Below are positions 29,253 through 37,134 of a stretch of DNA of 38,515 nt, piece after piece. Each line of letters opens with the position of its first letter. The first letter of the stretch is position 1. The notes under the pieces were generated by a model. The model was not told the DNA's origin. It was given only the letters and a program-made list of their open reading frames with translations, and ran no database searches. The position numbers and the translations under genes are program-made. This DNA is from an archaeon 13_1_40CM_2_52_13. GTDB lineage: Archaea > Thermoproteota > Bathyarchaeia > 40CM-2-53-6. The stretch spans positions 1-38,515 of the forward strand of contig MNHO01000011.1 of NCBI GenBank assembly GCA_001919285.1. The letters are read 5' to 3'.

Positions 29253-29414
29253 CTAACAGACCCGGACGCTACTCTTGAGTAGTCTTCGTAGTCTCGGATT
29301 GCTGGGGAAGGTCCAGACGATCCCGCCCTTGTCCAGGACGATCTTGTTGGAGCTTTCGAGATAGTCGAGGATACGGTTGAACGTCTGATACTGAAGCTTC
29401 CTAGGAAGGCTCTG
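29253..29414 (-). pseudogene. C-terminal remnant of an archaeal hypothetical protein
   Basis: The minus-strand frame (53 codons, no start) reads KLQYQTFNRILDYLESSNKI, VLDKGGIVWTFPSNPRLRRL and LKSSVRV, then TAG. The phrase SSNKIVxDKxGxIVWTFxxNPxLxxLL is typical of the C-terminus of small archaeal proteins. The 5' part is missing: the frame hits a TGA exactly where repeat R1 copy 2 begins. It is probably truncated by that insertion or rearrangement. Confidence 0.6.
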
Positions 29415-29508
29415 TCAGCGGAGCGACTGGGGCGCAAATAACTAGAGGCCAACCCTCATGAATGGAACAGGAACTAGCAACCAGACTACAAGACGACTAG
29501 ATAAGATA
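29412..29508 (+). repeat. Repeat R1, copy 2 (degenerate antitoxin start)
   Basis: Contains TGTCAGCGGAGCGACTGG, CCAACCCTCATGAATGGAAC and AGGAACTAGCAACCAGACTA, matching the antitoxin 5' region, but with frame-breaking changes (AACTAG after GCGCAAAT). It abuts the truncated gene at 29253-29414. The interval up to 29588 shows only promoter-like DNA for the next gene. Confidence 0.7.
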
Positions 29509-29588
29509 CCTGAAGCCTGTAACTCTGTTCTAGATCACAATTACTGGCCCAGTTAAGAGCTACAACGACAACGCAGAAGCAGATCAAC

Positions 29589-32500
29589 TTGGCGGGCATT
29601 GCGATCTGGCCAACGGGGAGAAAATTCGCGATCCTTATGATTGCAACAATGCTTCTCAGTGTTTTTGCAACATTCAACTTACCTTCAGTTCATGCCCCGA
29701 ACCAGAATTTCAACCATCTCGTTGTCATCGCTATGGAAAATGAGCCCTACGATGCAATAATTGGCACCGGAAGCGGAACTCCCAATGACCACTTCATTTC
29801 AAGTCTGATACCGCATTCAACCGTGCTTGACTTGAACAGCTATGGGTGGCCAACCTACACAAGTGGATGTTCTGCCGAGTGCTACACAGCGTTTACTTCA
29901 GGTAATGGCTACAACGAGCAAGACTGCGGGGGTACGGTCCCATGCAGTGGAGGCTACGTCAGCCAAAACAACATTTTCAATCCGAGTCTCGCACCTACAG
30001 GTTGGCAGGGGTACTGCGAGAACAATTGTGGGAGGCAACAAGACCACTTCCCGTGCTTGCAGTATGCCAATACCTACCAGAACTCTCAATGCGCAACACT
30101 CTCAGGCGCCTTCGTTAACGGTGGAGTTCTAAACTCACAGGTTCTCAATACTTTCAACTCGGCCACCCCGCCGAAATACATCTTCCTCACCCCCGACGAC
30201 ACCAACAATATGCACAGTAGTAGCGTGAGCACGGGTGACTCATGGCTTCAGTCTTTCCTTGTGGGCTCCGGTAGCATCACTAGTCCTGCATCCGGTTCTT
30301 TGCTGTCGACAAGTCTCTTCACTACAGCGAGCGATAAGACCCTGCTGATAGTTTGGTGGGATGAATCTCTCAGTGGCTGTAGCCCGTGCGGACCCTTCAG
30401 CAATAACGACAAGGCGGAAATCTACTATGGACCGAACGCCAATGTGATACCGAACAATGTCATAACAAGTACTCAATACAACGACTTTCAAACTCTACGC
30501 ACGATCGAGAACAATCTTGGACTAGCATGTCTCTCCCAAGACTGTAGTTCCACAGACATTTCCTCAAGCATCTTCAATGGGACCCCCGATTTCAGGATCT
30601 CGGCAAGTCCACAGTCGGTCACAACACAAACAGGCGTAGCCGGATCTTCAACGATAAGTGTGACTTCTCTCAGCGGGTTTACCGGAACTGTTACTCTAGC
30701 TGTCACCACAAGCTCGCCTAACCTTGTCTGTAGCCTCAGTCCGACTAGCATCTCTGGTGGTTCTGGTACGTCCACGCTCTCCTGTAGCAGCAACATAGCC
30801 GCTAGTTACATAGCGACCGTGACCGGTACAAGTGGAACTCTGACTCATTCGACCGACGTGACGGTGGCCGTCACTTCGCCAGGGAATTTTGACACAACCA
30901 ATTGGTACATTGACAACTGCGCTGGGGCTGGAACCGGCACTGAGACCATCGTGAATGGAGTCTTGCAGTTGCGTGAACAATCGCCGGGAGGGAACGACAA
31001 CAACTACGCATACTGCACTACGCAGAGAGGTAGTTTTCCTTGGGGAGGTTCGCCCGCGGGCACTGCGCTTCCTGCCGATCTCACTTTAGTTTCAAGCCCG
31101 GTTGGTTTCCTCACCAGCACTTCAGTGACTTCCAGCTCACGCTATCACCTCCTCATCGCTCTGTACTACCAGCTGCCCTCGCTCCCACCCTCAAACTGTC
31201 CCTCCGGCGGTCTGGGCACTGACGGAAAATGCTGGCTCGACACTCAGAGCCGTGTCGAACACTACGGTGGAAACGATATCGCAGTTGGAACGACTGAGAC
31301 CTACACGTCTCAAGCGCTTGGCTGGGCGAATGTTACTGCGATCATAGACCCCGGTCAGACCGGCACCCTTACAGCCGACGTCAATCATCAATGTCAAGCC
31401 GATCTTGCAGCGTGGAGCCTGCCCACATCAACAACCTGTACTCTCAAAGGAGTAGAGATCGGAACTGAAGGATTCCAATTTGCAGAGTTAGACACAAACT
31501 GGAACGGCTATACCTTCACAACTGCATCGCAAGACTTTACGATAACCGCGAGCCCAACAGGTGTGACTGTAAATGTCAACAATGCCGGTACTTCAACCAT
31601 AACCATCGCCCCAGTGAACGGCTTCGGCGGTACGGTTTCCCTTGGAGTTACAACCAACTCGACCAATCTTTCGTGCACCGTCTCCCCAACGTCGATTACT
31701 GGCGGTTCTGGAACGTCAACTCTGTCCTGCAGTAGTGGCACAGCCGGCAATTATCTAGCAACCGTAACCGGTACGAGTGGAACGTTAGCACACTCCACCA
31801 CTGTCACGTTCGCGGTCAGTTCTTCTTGTCCAAGCCCGTGTGTCTCTCCATCCAGCCTCGTAGCGACTCCGAGCTTGAACATACAGCCCTTTGTCTATCC
31901 GTGGGACGGCAGCGGCTTCTACGCCCAAGGGAGAGACTGGGTCTTCTATCTCAGCACCGGTAGTTGCTCAGGAACTACCACCAACTGCCTCTACTATGCA
32001 ACAAGCACGAACGGTGCAAGCTGGACCTCCTACAATGTTGGTGTCGTCAGCGGAGCGACGCCCTCAGTGGTAACAAACGGGACGCATGTCTTCTATGTTC
32101 GATACAATGGTATTGATACGTCGGCTGGACAAGCCCTAATGTTTAGGGTGGGAGCACTCCATCCCGACGGTACCATCGCCTGGCAGGCTGAGACTACGGT
32201 CAAGCCCGCCACTTCCGGGGTCGTCTGGTACTCGCTGTCGTTGGGGGTAAGCACGACCGGGCAGGTCTTCGTGGCTTACCGGAACTCTACGTCGGGAGTC
32301 ACGCCTGACGGAGGATCGGCTCTCCCCTTCGTCATACACTCAAACGGTCAGGATTATTCGACATGGCAGCAAGAGACGCTTCTTACAACATCGAGGGACA
32401 ACTGGCGTTTCTCTCTCGTACCGCTTCCCTCTGGTCAGATGTACATTCTATACTGGCCCTACTGGGGAGGTCTCTCTGGTAGGATCTGGAGCAGCGGCAC

Positions 32501-33155
32501 TTGGGGGTCGCAAGTTGCCGTTACTCCCTCCGGCACTTACGTGCAGCAGTATGCTTTCGGATTCAGCACGGGTAACAGCACCGTCTACGCGATCTATCAG
32601 GAGAGGACGAGTCAGAAGCTGCAGTTTGTATCCCGAACAACCAGCTGGGGCACTCCACAGACGATTGGTATTGCTGATACCGGTACTAATACCAGATGGA
32701 CGGCCAGCTACGACTCCCTGCAGGGAAAGTGGTACGTGGTCTACTACAACTATACGACCAACCAGATCTACCAGTACTCCGGTGTGCCTGGTAGTTGGAG
32801 TGGGAAGACCCAGCTCTACACAACCCAGGCAACTTCCTCCACAGTCTATATCGGAAGCTTCCCCAAGACCGGCCAGGTCACGGCTTCCAAGTATGTTCTA
32901 GGTATCTTCTGGACTCAGAATCCGGTTGCAGGGCTCCAACTAATGTTCGGAAACGAGACAATACTCCCGGGACAGACAGCGATACTCGCAAGACCACAGG
33001 GAGAGTCTGATGGAGCGTTGTTGGCTTCGACATACGGCTTGGTGGCAGCCATTGCAATACTATCGTTGATTGTTGCTGGGACTGTCGGGAGATTTGTGAG
33101 TGCTACCCTTACCAGACCTCGTACAAGACGGGTCTCAGACCAACGTCTAGAATAG
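29589..33155 (+). CDS. Large cell-surface phosphoesterase with Ig-like and propeller domains
   Basis: 1188 aa from a TTG. A signal-like helix (about 12-35) precedes an acid-phosphatase/phospholipase C-type phosphoesterase domain (about 42-325): NHLVVIAMENEPYDAIIG, GWPTYTSGCSAECYTAF, YIFLTPDDTNNMHSSSVSTGDSWL and LLIVWWDES carry the metal-binding Glu-Asn, Asp-Asp and His positions of the family. Two near-identical Ig-like repeats (about 333-430 and 648-745, sharing SPTSIxGGSGTSTLSCSS) flank a jelly-roll-like region (432-645). Then follow a sialidase-like beta-propeller (about 760-1130) and a C-terminal membrane helix (about 1148-1168) with a basic tail. It is an outward-facing anchored enzyme, perhaps scavenging phosphate. 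AGTTAAGAG about 35 nt upstream may be the TATA box. The domain calls after 330 are by pattern. Confidence 0.85.
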   Translation: MAGIAIWPTGRKFAILMIATMLLSVFATFNLPSVHAPNQNFNHLVVIAMENEPYDAIIGTGSGTPNDHFISSLIPHSTVLDLNSYGWPTYTSGCSAECYTAFTSGNGYNEQDCGGTVPCSGGYVSQNNIFNPSLAPTGWQGYCENNCGRQQDHFPCLQYANTYQNSQCATLSGAFVNGGVLNSQVLNTFNSATPPKYIFLTPDDTNNMHSSSVSTGDSWLQSFLVGSGSITSPASGSLLSTSLFTTASDKTLLIVWWDESLSGCSPCGPFSNNDKAEIYYGPNANVIPNNVITSTQYNDFQTLRTIENNLGLACLSQDCSSTDISSSIFNGTPDFRISASPQSVTTQTGVAGSSTISVTSLSGFTGTVTLAVTTSSPNLVCSLSPTSISGGSGTSTLSCSSNIAASYIATVTGTSGTLTHSTDVTVAVTSPGNFDTTNWYIDNCAGAGTGTETIVNGVLQLREQSPGGNDNNYAYCTTQRGSFPWGGSPAGTALPADLTLVSSPVGFLTSTSVTSSSRYHLLIALYYQLPSLPPSNCPSGGLGTDGKCWLDTQSRVEHYGGNDIAVGTTETYTSQALGWANVTAIIDPGQTGTLTADVNHQCQADLAAWSLPTSTTCTLKGVEIGTEGFQFAELDTNWNGYTFTTASQDFTITASPTGVTVNVNNAGTSTITIAPVNGFGGTVSLGVTTNSTNLSCTVSPTSITGGSGTSTLSCSSGTAGNYLATVTGTSGTLAHSTTVTFAVSSSCPSPCVSPSSLVATPSLNIQPFVYPWDGSGFYAQGRDWVFYLSTGSCSGTTTNCLYYATSTNGASWTSYNVGVVSGATPSVVTNGTHVFYVRYNGIDTSAGQALMFRVGALHPDGTIAWQAETTVKPATSGVVWYSLSLGVSTTGQVFVAYRNSTSGVTPDGGSALPFVIHSNGQDYSTWQQETLLTTSRDNWRFSLVPLPSGQMYILYWPYWGGLSGRIWSSGTWGSQVAVTPSGTYVQQYAFGFSTGNSTVYAIYQERTSQKLQFVSRTTSWGTPQTIGIADTGTNTRWTASYDSLQGKWYVVYYNYTTNQIYQYSGVPGSWSGKTQLYTTQATSSTVYIGSFPKTGQVTASKYVLGIFWTQNPVAGLQLMFGNETILPGQTAILARPQGESDGALLASTYGLVAAIAILSLIVAGTVGRFVSATLTRPRTRRVSDQRLE

Positions 33156-33188
33156 ACTACTATACGCGCAATTATCGTCGCAACCCCG

Positions 33189-33204
33189 CGCTAGAGCTCT
33201 AGCG
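33189..33204. repeat. Perfect 16-bp palindrome
   Basis: CGCTAGAGCTCTAGCG lies 33 bp after the phosphoesterase stop and is followed by AAAACA. It could act as a transcript-end hairpin (6-bp stem, AGCT loop) or a binding site. There is no T-run on the plus strand. Nothing else is visible up to 33338. Confidence 0.45.
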
Positions 33205-33338
33205 AAAACAGCGAAGATCCTCGATAGACGCATTCACGGTCGGACGCCTAGACACCTCCCACGCGGTGGCGGTTACTATTGCGAAGGGATGAATTCATCA
33301 GTTCCGAGTAGAAGGGTTCGGAAACAGGAATGCGTTCC

Positions 33339-33542
33339 TTACATTTCCATGAGCGCTTTCAGTTCGGACTGTATCTTGACGGAACCCTCGGATTCTCGAT
33401 ATTGGACGAAGCCGTGCTCTGATAAAAATAGAAGTATCGTCTTGAGTCTCGGCTCGGGCAACCTGAGTCTTGCTGACAAATCAGCGATTCTGTGCCATTC
33501 TCCGTCGCTCAGCAGTTCAAGAAGGCTGTCAAGCCGGTTCAT
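33339..33542 (-). CDS. Winged-helix DNA-binding protein
   Basis: 67 aa from the ATG at 33542 (the track start 19 codons earlier adds an unlikely basic/Pro extension). MNRLDSLLELLSDGEWHRIADLSARLRLPEPRLKTILLFLSEHGFVQYRESEGSVKI has the helix, helix-turn-helix and wing (EGSVKI) of a minimal winged helix, like archaeal FaeA/MarR-type regulators. There is no ligand-binding domain. It is followed, on the same strand upstream, by another wHTH gene; the two may be coregulated. Confidence 0.7.
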   Translation of the reverse strand: MNRLDSLLELLSDGEWHRIADLSARLRLPEPRLKTILLFLSEHGFVQYRESEGSVKIQSELKALMEM

Positions 33543-33629
33543 AGGCCGCGGATCTACAGCCGAGGGGAAGCCCATAGACGTCTTGTAACCCGCAATCACC
33601 AGATACGCTTCTGCCCTTCTCCAATCGGT

Positions 33630-33983
33630 CTAACGCCATCCTATGGCCTTGTCCACATTTTCGTCTACATTCCGAAGTTGAACACGGTTAATTGGTGAGA
33701 GGGATGGTTGTTGGGCGACCAGAAATAGTCCGTCAAGCTCATCTTGAATCTCTCGCAGGAATCGTAGCAACCGTTCGCCCTTCGCAGTTATCATGTACCT
33801 GGTGATCCCATCGTCATCTGGGGCCAGTTTCAAATGGCCTTTCCCTGAAAGGAAAGAAATGTAATTGTCAGCCAGGGGAAAACTCAGATTCACCCCACAC
33901 ATGAGGCGGTACCTGGAGACCCCGCTCCCGGCCAGGGATAAGATCTCATAGATCAATCGTGTAGAATCTCTACGAAGTTTCAT
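33630..33983 (-). CDS. Archaeal winged-helix regulator (HTH_45-like)
   Basis: 117 aa. STRLIYEILSLAGSGVSRYRLMCGVNLSFPLADNYISFLSGKGHLKLAPDDDGITRYMITAKGERLLRFLREIQDEL follows the archaeal wHTH family in which a K(T/S)xIMYxxNLS helix contacts DNA and YxITxKGxxFL forms the wing and last helix. It is probably dimeric through the C-terminal helix. The region upstream of its ATG has GCTTATATC as TATA and two direct repeats immediately above it, possibly its own operator. Confidence 0.8.
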   Translation of the reverse strand: MKLRRDSTRLIYEILSLAGSGVSRYRLMCGVNLSFPLADNYISFLSGKGHLKLAPDDDGITRYMITAKGERLLRFLREIQDELDGLFLVAQQPSLSPINRVQLRNVDENVDKAIGWR

Positions 33984-34020
33984 CAGACCCCATCAAAACT
34001 TCAGTATGCTGCAGTGTTTC

Positions 34021-34080
34021 GATATAAGCCCCAGGTGTACACGTGACTAGAAAAGTATGTACACAAGCGACTAGAAACGA
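34021..34080 (-). promoter_or_regulatory. TATA element and two direct repeats upstream of the wHTH gene
   Basis: GATATAAG (34021-34028; CTTATATC on the minus strand) lies ~40 nt upstream of the ATG. Directly above it are two repeats, TGTACACGTGACTAGAAA (from 34036) and TGTACACAAGCGACTAGAAA (from 34058), 22 nt apart, i.e. about two helical turns. This is a plausible activator or autoregulator site. Confidence 0.5.
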
Positions 34081-34201
34081 TGCTTTCCGAGACCTAGCAC
34101 TGTAGCGGAGTCTGTAAGAACCCTCGATCAGAAAGCGCTAAGAAAGTCTCGTAGAAGAGGATCTAGGACCGCTTATCTGTCCGGAGAGATGTCCAAGGAT
34201 C

Positions 34202-34363
34202 ATGAGATATCGGCCGGAGAACCATTGCATCAATGGGCTGGGCTTGCCGAGGGATGAAAGAATCGTCGAACGGCCACCCCCAATGGGAACACACGATTTC
34301 GAGGCTACAGGGGTGTGCACTCGGTGCGGGTGGTCCGAAAGCTATCCTGTGCGTGTCAGGTAG
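34202..34363 (+). CDS. Small zinc-finger-like protein (53 aa)
   Basis: Not in the ORF track because of its length. From ATG: MRYRPENHCINGLGLPRDER, then HDFEATGVCTRCGWSESYPV and a stop at 34361. NHC, HDF and CTRCGW give a possible zinc site (H-x-C ... H ... C-x2-C). AAGGAT precedes the ATG. The phrase THDFxxxGxCxxCG recurs in small zinc-binding peptides. No family assigned. Confidence 0.45.
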   Translation: MRYRPENHCINGLGLPRDERIVERPPPMGTHDFEATGVCTRCGWSESYPVRVR

Positions 34364-34435
34364 TCATAGCGACTAATCTGGCAAAATCATTGTTTGAGAG
34401 AAAGTGTTGGACTAGATACTAGGGTCCCGAACCAG

Positions 34436-34595
34436 CAGCTTCATTCTCGTGTGTGAGCGATAGCCGAAAGACAGCTGAAAGAAACAGATGTCGGGTCAGC
34501 GGAGCAATTGGCGCGAACGCCTACACTCCAACCCTTCAGGGATGGAACAGGAACTAGCAATCAGACTACAAGACGATCAGATAAGATACCTAACA
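34436..34595 (+). repeat. Repeat R1, copy 3
   Basis: Contains TTCATTCTCGTGTGTGAGCGATAGC, then ATGTCGGGTCAGCGGAGCAA and on to AGACTACAAGACGATCAGATAAG. The leader half and coding half are both retained, but the antitoxin body and toxin are absent. Confidence 0.7.
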
Positions 34596-34631
34596 CAGGT
34601 CGAAATACCGGTCACCACAGCCGACCTCTAG
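34488..34631 (+). CDS. Truncated orphan antitoxin peptide (47 aa) within R1 copy 3
   Basis: The frame MSGQRSNWRERLHSNPSGME, then QELAIRLQDDQIRYLTQVEI, closely matches the first ~30 residues of the antitoxin at 28653 and then ends at a TAG after 47 codons. Keeping an open frame through 30 conserved codons while two other copies are broken may mean that it is translated. Otherwise it is a remnant. Confidence 0.35.
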   Translation: MSGQRSNWRERLHSNPSGMEQELAIRLQDDQIRYLTQVEIPVTTADL

Positions 34632-34655
34632 TTCTGGAACCTTGACGGTTGCTGC

Positions 34656-35132
34656 CTAAGCCGTTTTCCAGCCCGCAAACTTGTCCAATACTCTTGGAGG
34701 AACAGGGTTGACGTACTGGAGACGTTTCTTTTGGCAGAGGTTTCGAAAGTCAGTGTCCGTGGTCATTATTCCCGTCGCTTGGTTTTGGAGGGCTACGGCG
34801 AGATATGTTGTGTCGAAGACGTCATGGTGGAGTTCCCGCGCTAACTCGAAGGCCATGTGGATTACATCCTTGGTGATTGGACAGTACTGGACTGTGGGAT
34901 AGTGGTCGAGGAAATGTCGGATCGCCTTCTCGCTGTCTACTCTGTCGCAGCCCCACTGTCGGGTCATGATCCAGTAGGCGCGGATGGGAACTATGTCGGG
35001 CGTCAGCGGAATGAAGCGGCCTTGAAGGCCTTGTTCGAGTTCTGGTGCGACAAATCTATTTCCGGGATGGTCTTCGACGAGGAAGATTGCGAGCGTGTTG
35101 ACGTCGATGGTTATCTTGTCTCTAGCCGCCAA
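34656..35132 (-). CDS. vapC: VapC-type PIN-domain toxin
   Basis: 158 aa from a TTG. ITIDVNTLAIFLVEDHPGNRFV supplies the first catalytic Asp. The middle helices contain an acidic residue in SEKAIRHFLDH. HDVFDTTYLAVALQNQATGIMTTDTDFRNL holds the conserved Asp-x-x-Tyr/Leu helix and the TTDxDF strand-turn. This is a complete PIN ribonuclease fold. It overlaps the upstream AbrB-type antitoxin gene by 11 nt. VapC toxins usually cut tRNA or rRNA; the target here is unknown. Unlike the copy at 27.7 kb it appears intact. Confidence 0.85.
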   Translation of the reverse strand: MAARDKITIDVNTLAIFLVEDHPGNRFVAPELEQGLQGRFIPLTPDIVPIRAYWIMTRQWGCDRVDSEKAIRHFLDHYPTVQYCPITKDVIHMAFELARELHHDVFDTTYLAVALQNQATGIMTTDTDFRNLCQKKRLQYVNPVPPRVLDKFAGWKTA

Positions 35133-35361
35133 AGGTGGCCTCGCCGGCGTCTTGGAAAGTCTCTTTTCCCCATTTGGCGCGTGACGCTCTGACCCGGACG
35201 GGTTTCGGCGTGACGGGTCTGAGGAGGAGGCCTTGTTTCTGCTGGCTGATCTCGAGTTCTACTCCCGGCTTCAGCCCGGCCCTCGTTCTATCCTCGAGAG
35301 GAATCAGAACACGCCCCTTCTCATCCACTATAGCTGTTCCCACTTTTACCTTCCCACCCAT
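35122..35361 (-). CDS. vapB: AbrB/MazE-fold antitoxin
   Basis: 79 aa from the ATG at 35361; the track start 36 codons earlier lies inside repeat R2. KVKVGTAIVDEKGRVLIPLEDRTRAGLKPGVELEISQQKQGLLLRPV is the swapped-hairpin AbrB DNA-binding fold (V-D-x-K-G-R-V-x-I-P). The basic C-terminal part (PKPVRVRASRAKWGKETFQDAGEATFGG) would neutralise the PIN toxin encoded next. CTTTTATG about 20-25 nt above the ATG makes a leaderless start likely. Confidence 0.85.
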   Translation of the reverse strand: MGGKVKVGTAIVDEKGRVLIPLEDRTRAGLKPGVELEISQQKQGLLLRPVTPKPVRVRASRAKWGKETFQDAGEATFGG

Positions 35362-35404
35362 GCTTTCCCACCGCGGCATAAAAGATCGATTGTACGAATC
35401 CTGA

Positions 35405-35585
35405 AATGTGCTTGAGACGCGAAACATGGATCGTCGAAGGCGACCTGTACTGCACTGACCCCATCCCAACCCCTTGGCAGACCCGCTCCCCTAATGAGAG
35501 ACGCCTAGCTTAGTGTTCCGTGCGGCAGGTCATTCACAACCCGAACATCACGGCTAATATTCACTTTGTAGAGTTCCCCGTGGTC
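35405..35585. repeat. Repeat R2, copy A (non-coding)
   Basis: Block 1 GCGAAACATGGATCGTCGAA lies at about 35420, and block 2 GTGTTCCGTGCGGCAGG, then CACAACCCGAACATCACGGC and TTTGTAGAGTT ends near 35580. Both blocks recur in order in copy B near 36.3 kb. It directly precedes the antitoxin promoter on the minus strand. The 35470-35797 gap otherwise holds only R1 copy 5. Confidence 0.65.
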
Positions 35586-35680
35586 GAACTTCGTACTGAA
35601 CTTGACTCGCGGTCTGGTCGTCTTGACACCAAGCTATCTCGCAAACTCCAACCTGGTCGTCTGCATTGACTTCAGTCTTA

Positions 35681-35763
35681 GTCGGTCAGTTTCTTTTCTC
35701 GTGTCCGCGCGATAGCGGAAACATAGCTCAACGATACTGGTGTAGAGTCACCGTGGCCGCTGA
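35681..35763 (+). repeat. Repeat R1, copy 5 (leader half only)
   Basis: GGTCAGTTTCTTTTCTCGTG, CGCGATAGC, GGTGTAGAGTCACCG match the R1 leader of the other copies; the antitoxin-coding half is missing. It is the most diverged copy. Confidence 0.5.
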
Positions 35764-35797
35764 GTTTCCCAACGTCTCTTCGTGAGCCCTATCCGGC

Positions 35798-36199
35798 TCA
35801 ATGGACAAATTCCAACTTGATTCTATCAGGGTCCTCGAAATAGACCGCATAGTAGCCCTTTCGATACTCAGGATATTCTTTCGGCCCACCGTAGAGGACC
35901 TTGATGCTCCTCGGTACAAGAAACTCGCCGTGAAGTCTGTCCACATCTGCTTTCGACTTCGCCTGGAAGGCAATGTGGTTCAATCCTACCCGTCTCCGAT
36001 GGAATCCTAACTCCTTGTAGGGCTCCAAGTAGGTCACGAAAATCTTGGCTTCGCCGTTGTCCCATCCAGCAAAATCCTTCTCATCCAGGATCCGCTTGTA
36101 GCCCAACCATTCCAGAAAATCTTGGTAGAAAGCCTTCGATTTTTGGAAGTTTGAGACATTGATTTCTATATGTTGAATGTTGCCCCGCTTCGACACCAT
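35798..36199 (-). CDS. VOC superfamily protein (glyoxalase/dioxygenase-like)
   Basis: 133 aa. NIQHIEINVSNFQKSKAFYQDFLEWLGYKRI opens with the first metal His; VGLNHIAFQAKSKADVDRLHGEFL has the second His; KGYYAVYFEDPDRIKLEFVH ends with the Tyr and the metal Glu. All VOC metal ligands are present, so it should bind a divalent cation. The substrate is unknown. Immediately upstream of its start lies repeat R2 copy B. It is the second VOC gene in the window and not a close copy of the one at 22.5 kb. Confidence 0.9.
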   Translation of the reverse strand: MVSKRGNIQHIEINVSNFQKSKAFYQDFLEWLGYKRILDEKDFAGWDNGEAKIFVTYLEPYKELGFHRRRVGLNHIAFQAKSKADVDRLHGEFLVPRSIKVLYGGPKEYPEYRKGYYAVYFEDPDRIKLEFVH

Positions 36200-36261
36200 T
36201 GATTAGTCGTCACCTCTCAATGATGAGTTTACGTTAAAACATTCTGCCAAAAATATCTCGA

Positions 36262-36445
36262 CACGACACACGTGAAGCGCGAAACATGGTTCTTCGAATG
36301 CGACCCCTTATGCACACGCATCATTCCAAAGTCATGACAGTGAGCGACCATCAACGAGGTTGTCGATTAGCCTAGTGTTCCGTGTGGTAGGTTGTTCACA
36401 ACCCGAGCGTCACGGCTGCTGTTCACTTGGTAGAGTTATCCAGAC
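36262..36445. repeat. Repeat R2, copy B (non-coding)
   Basis: Block 1 GCGAAACATGGTTCTTCGAA (from about 36271) and block 2 CTAGTGTTCCGTGTGGTAGG, then CACAACCCGAGCGTCACGGC and CTTGGTAGAGTT (to about 36440) follow the order of copy A. It lies directly upstream of the VOC gene on the minus strand and fills most of the 36200-36526 gap, where no gene is seen. Confidence 0.65.
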
Positions 36446-36526
36446 AACGGGCCTAGGCGCATCGTGGTTGGCTTGCTCGATGGGAAAGTCTATACTTCAG
36501 CACGCGTGAGATTTGCTTGATCTGAC

Positions 36527-37123
36527 GTGATCGCTTCGAAGTTGCGAAAGAAGCTTGTAATCAACGCATGGCCGTTCATTGCTGTACTGTTGCTCGCCGT
36601 AATCATCCCGTCTCTTCTGTACTGGACGATTGAGAGGAACGATAAGCACGCGCGCTGGCAGACTCAGCTGCAACTGGCACGGATCTTTGCCTTCTATGGA
36701 ATGGACCAGGCCGAAGTTGTACCAATGCACCCCAATTTCACATCGGATTCGGCATTCATGGATACGGGTTGGGCGGCGTTGCAGACTGGGAGCGTTACGC
36801 TGAACACCCTGTCCGGGCTGGACTTGGACCGAACGAACCAGCTACTTAGAATCGAGTACATGCTCAATACCATGGCGAGCAGCTGGTCAGCCTACACACC
36901 TGGAATGAACCAGTCCCAGAGAGGGACCCTGGGAGAGCTGCTCCACACTATCGGGCATGATATTCTCTACGGTTATGGAAATTACATCAACTACACTGGC
37001 ACTAGTAATCTCGGAGGGTCTTTTTTCTGGTACACCGGCTCCTCGCCCCCCGACCCAAATCTAGTTCAACAAGCAGTCGACCTCGCAGTCAACCTTCCCG
37101 GACTCCCGCCGCTACCACAATGA
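36527..37123 (+). CDS. Membrane-anchored hypothetical protein
   Basis: 198 aa from a GTG. A basic N-terminus (SKLRKKLVINAW) leads into one helix (PFIAVLLLAVIIPSLLYWTI, about 16-35), followed by a helical domain with LARIFAFYGMDQAEVV, LDLDRTNQLLRIEYMLNTMASSWSAYTPG and LGELLHTIGHDILYGYGNYIN, several potential N-glycosylation sites and a Pro-rich end (LPGLPPLPQ). The outer domain is probably outside the cell. No family recognised. Its 3' end is followed at once by R1 copy 4. Confidence 0.55.
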   Translation: MIASKLRKKLVINAWPFIAVLLLAVIIPSLLYWTIERNDKHARWQTQLQLARIFAFYGMDQAEVVPMHPNFTSDSAFMDTGWAALQTGSVTLNTLSGLDLDRTNQLLRIEYMLNTMASSWSAYTPGMNQSQRGTLGELLHTIGHDILYGYGNYINYTGTSNLGGSFFWYTGSSPPDPNLVQQAVDLAVNLPGLPPLPQ

Positions 37124-37134
37124 GCGCAGCCACT

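Noticed and set aside
32136-32339. Antisense ORFs within the large phosphoesterase gene
   Set aside because: Shadows in low-complexity Ser/Thr-rich coding sequence.
33189-33204. Terminator call for the CGCTAGAGCTCTAGCG palindrome
   Set aside because: No T-run follows on the plus strand, so it was kept only as a palindrome.
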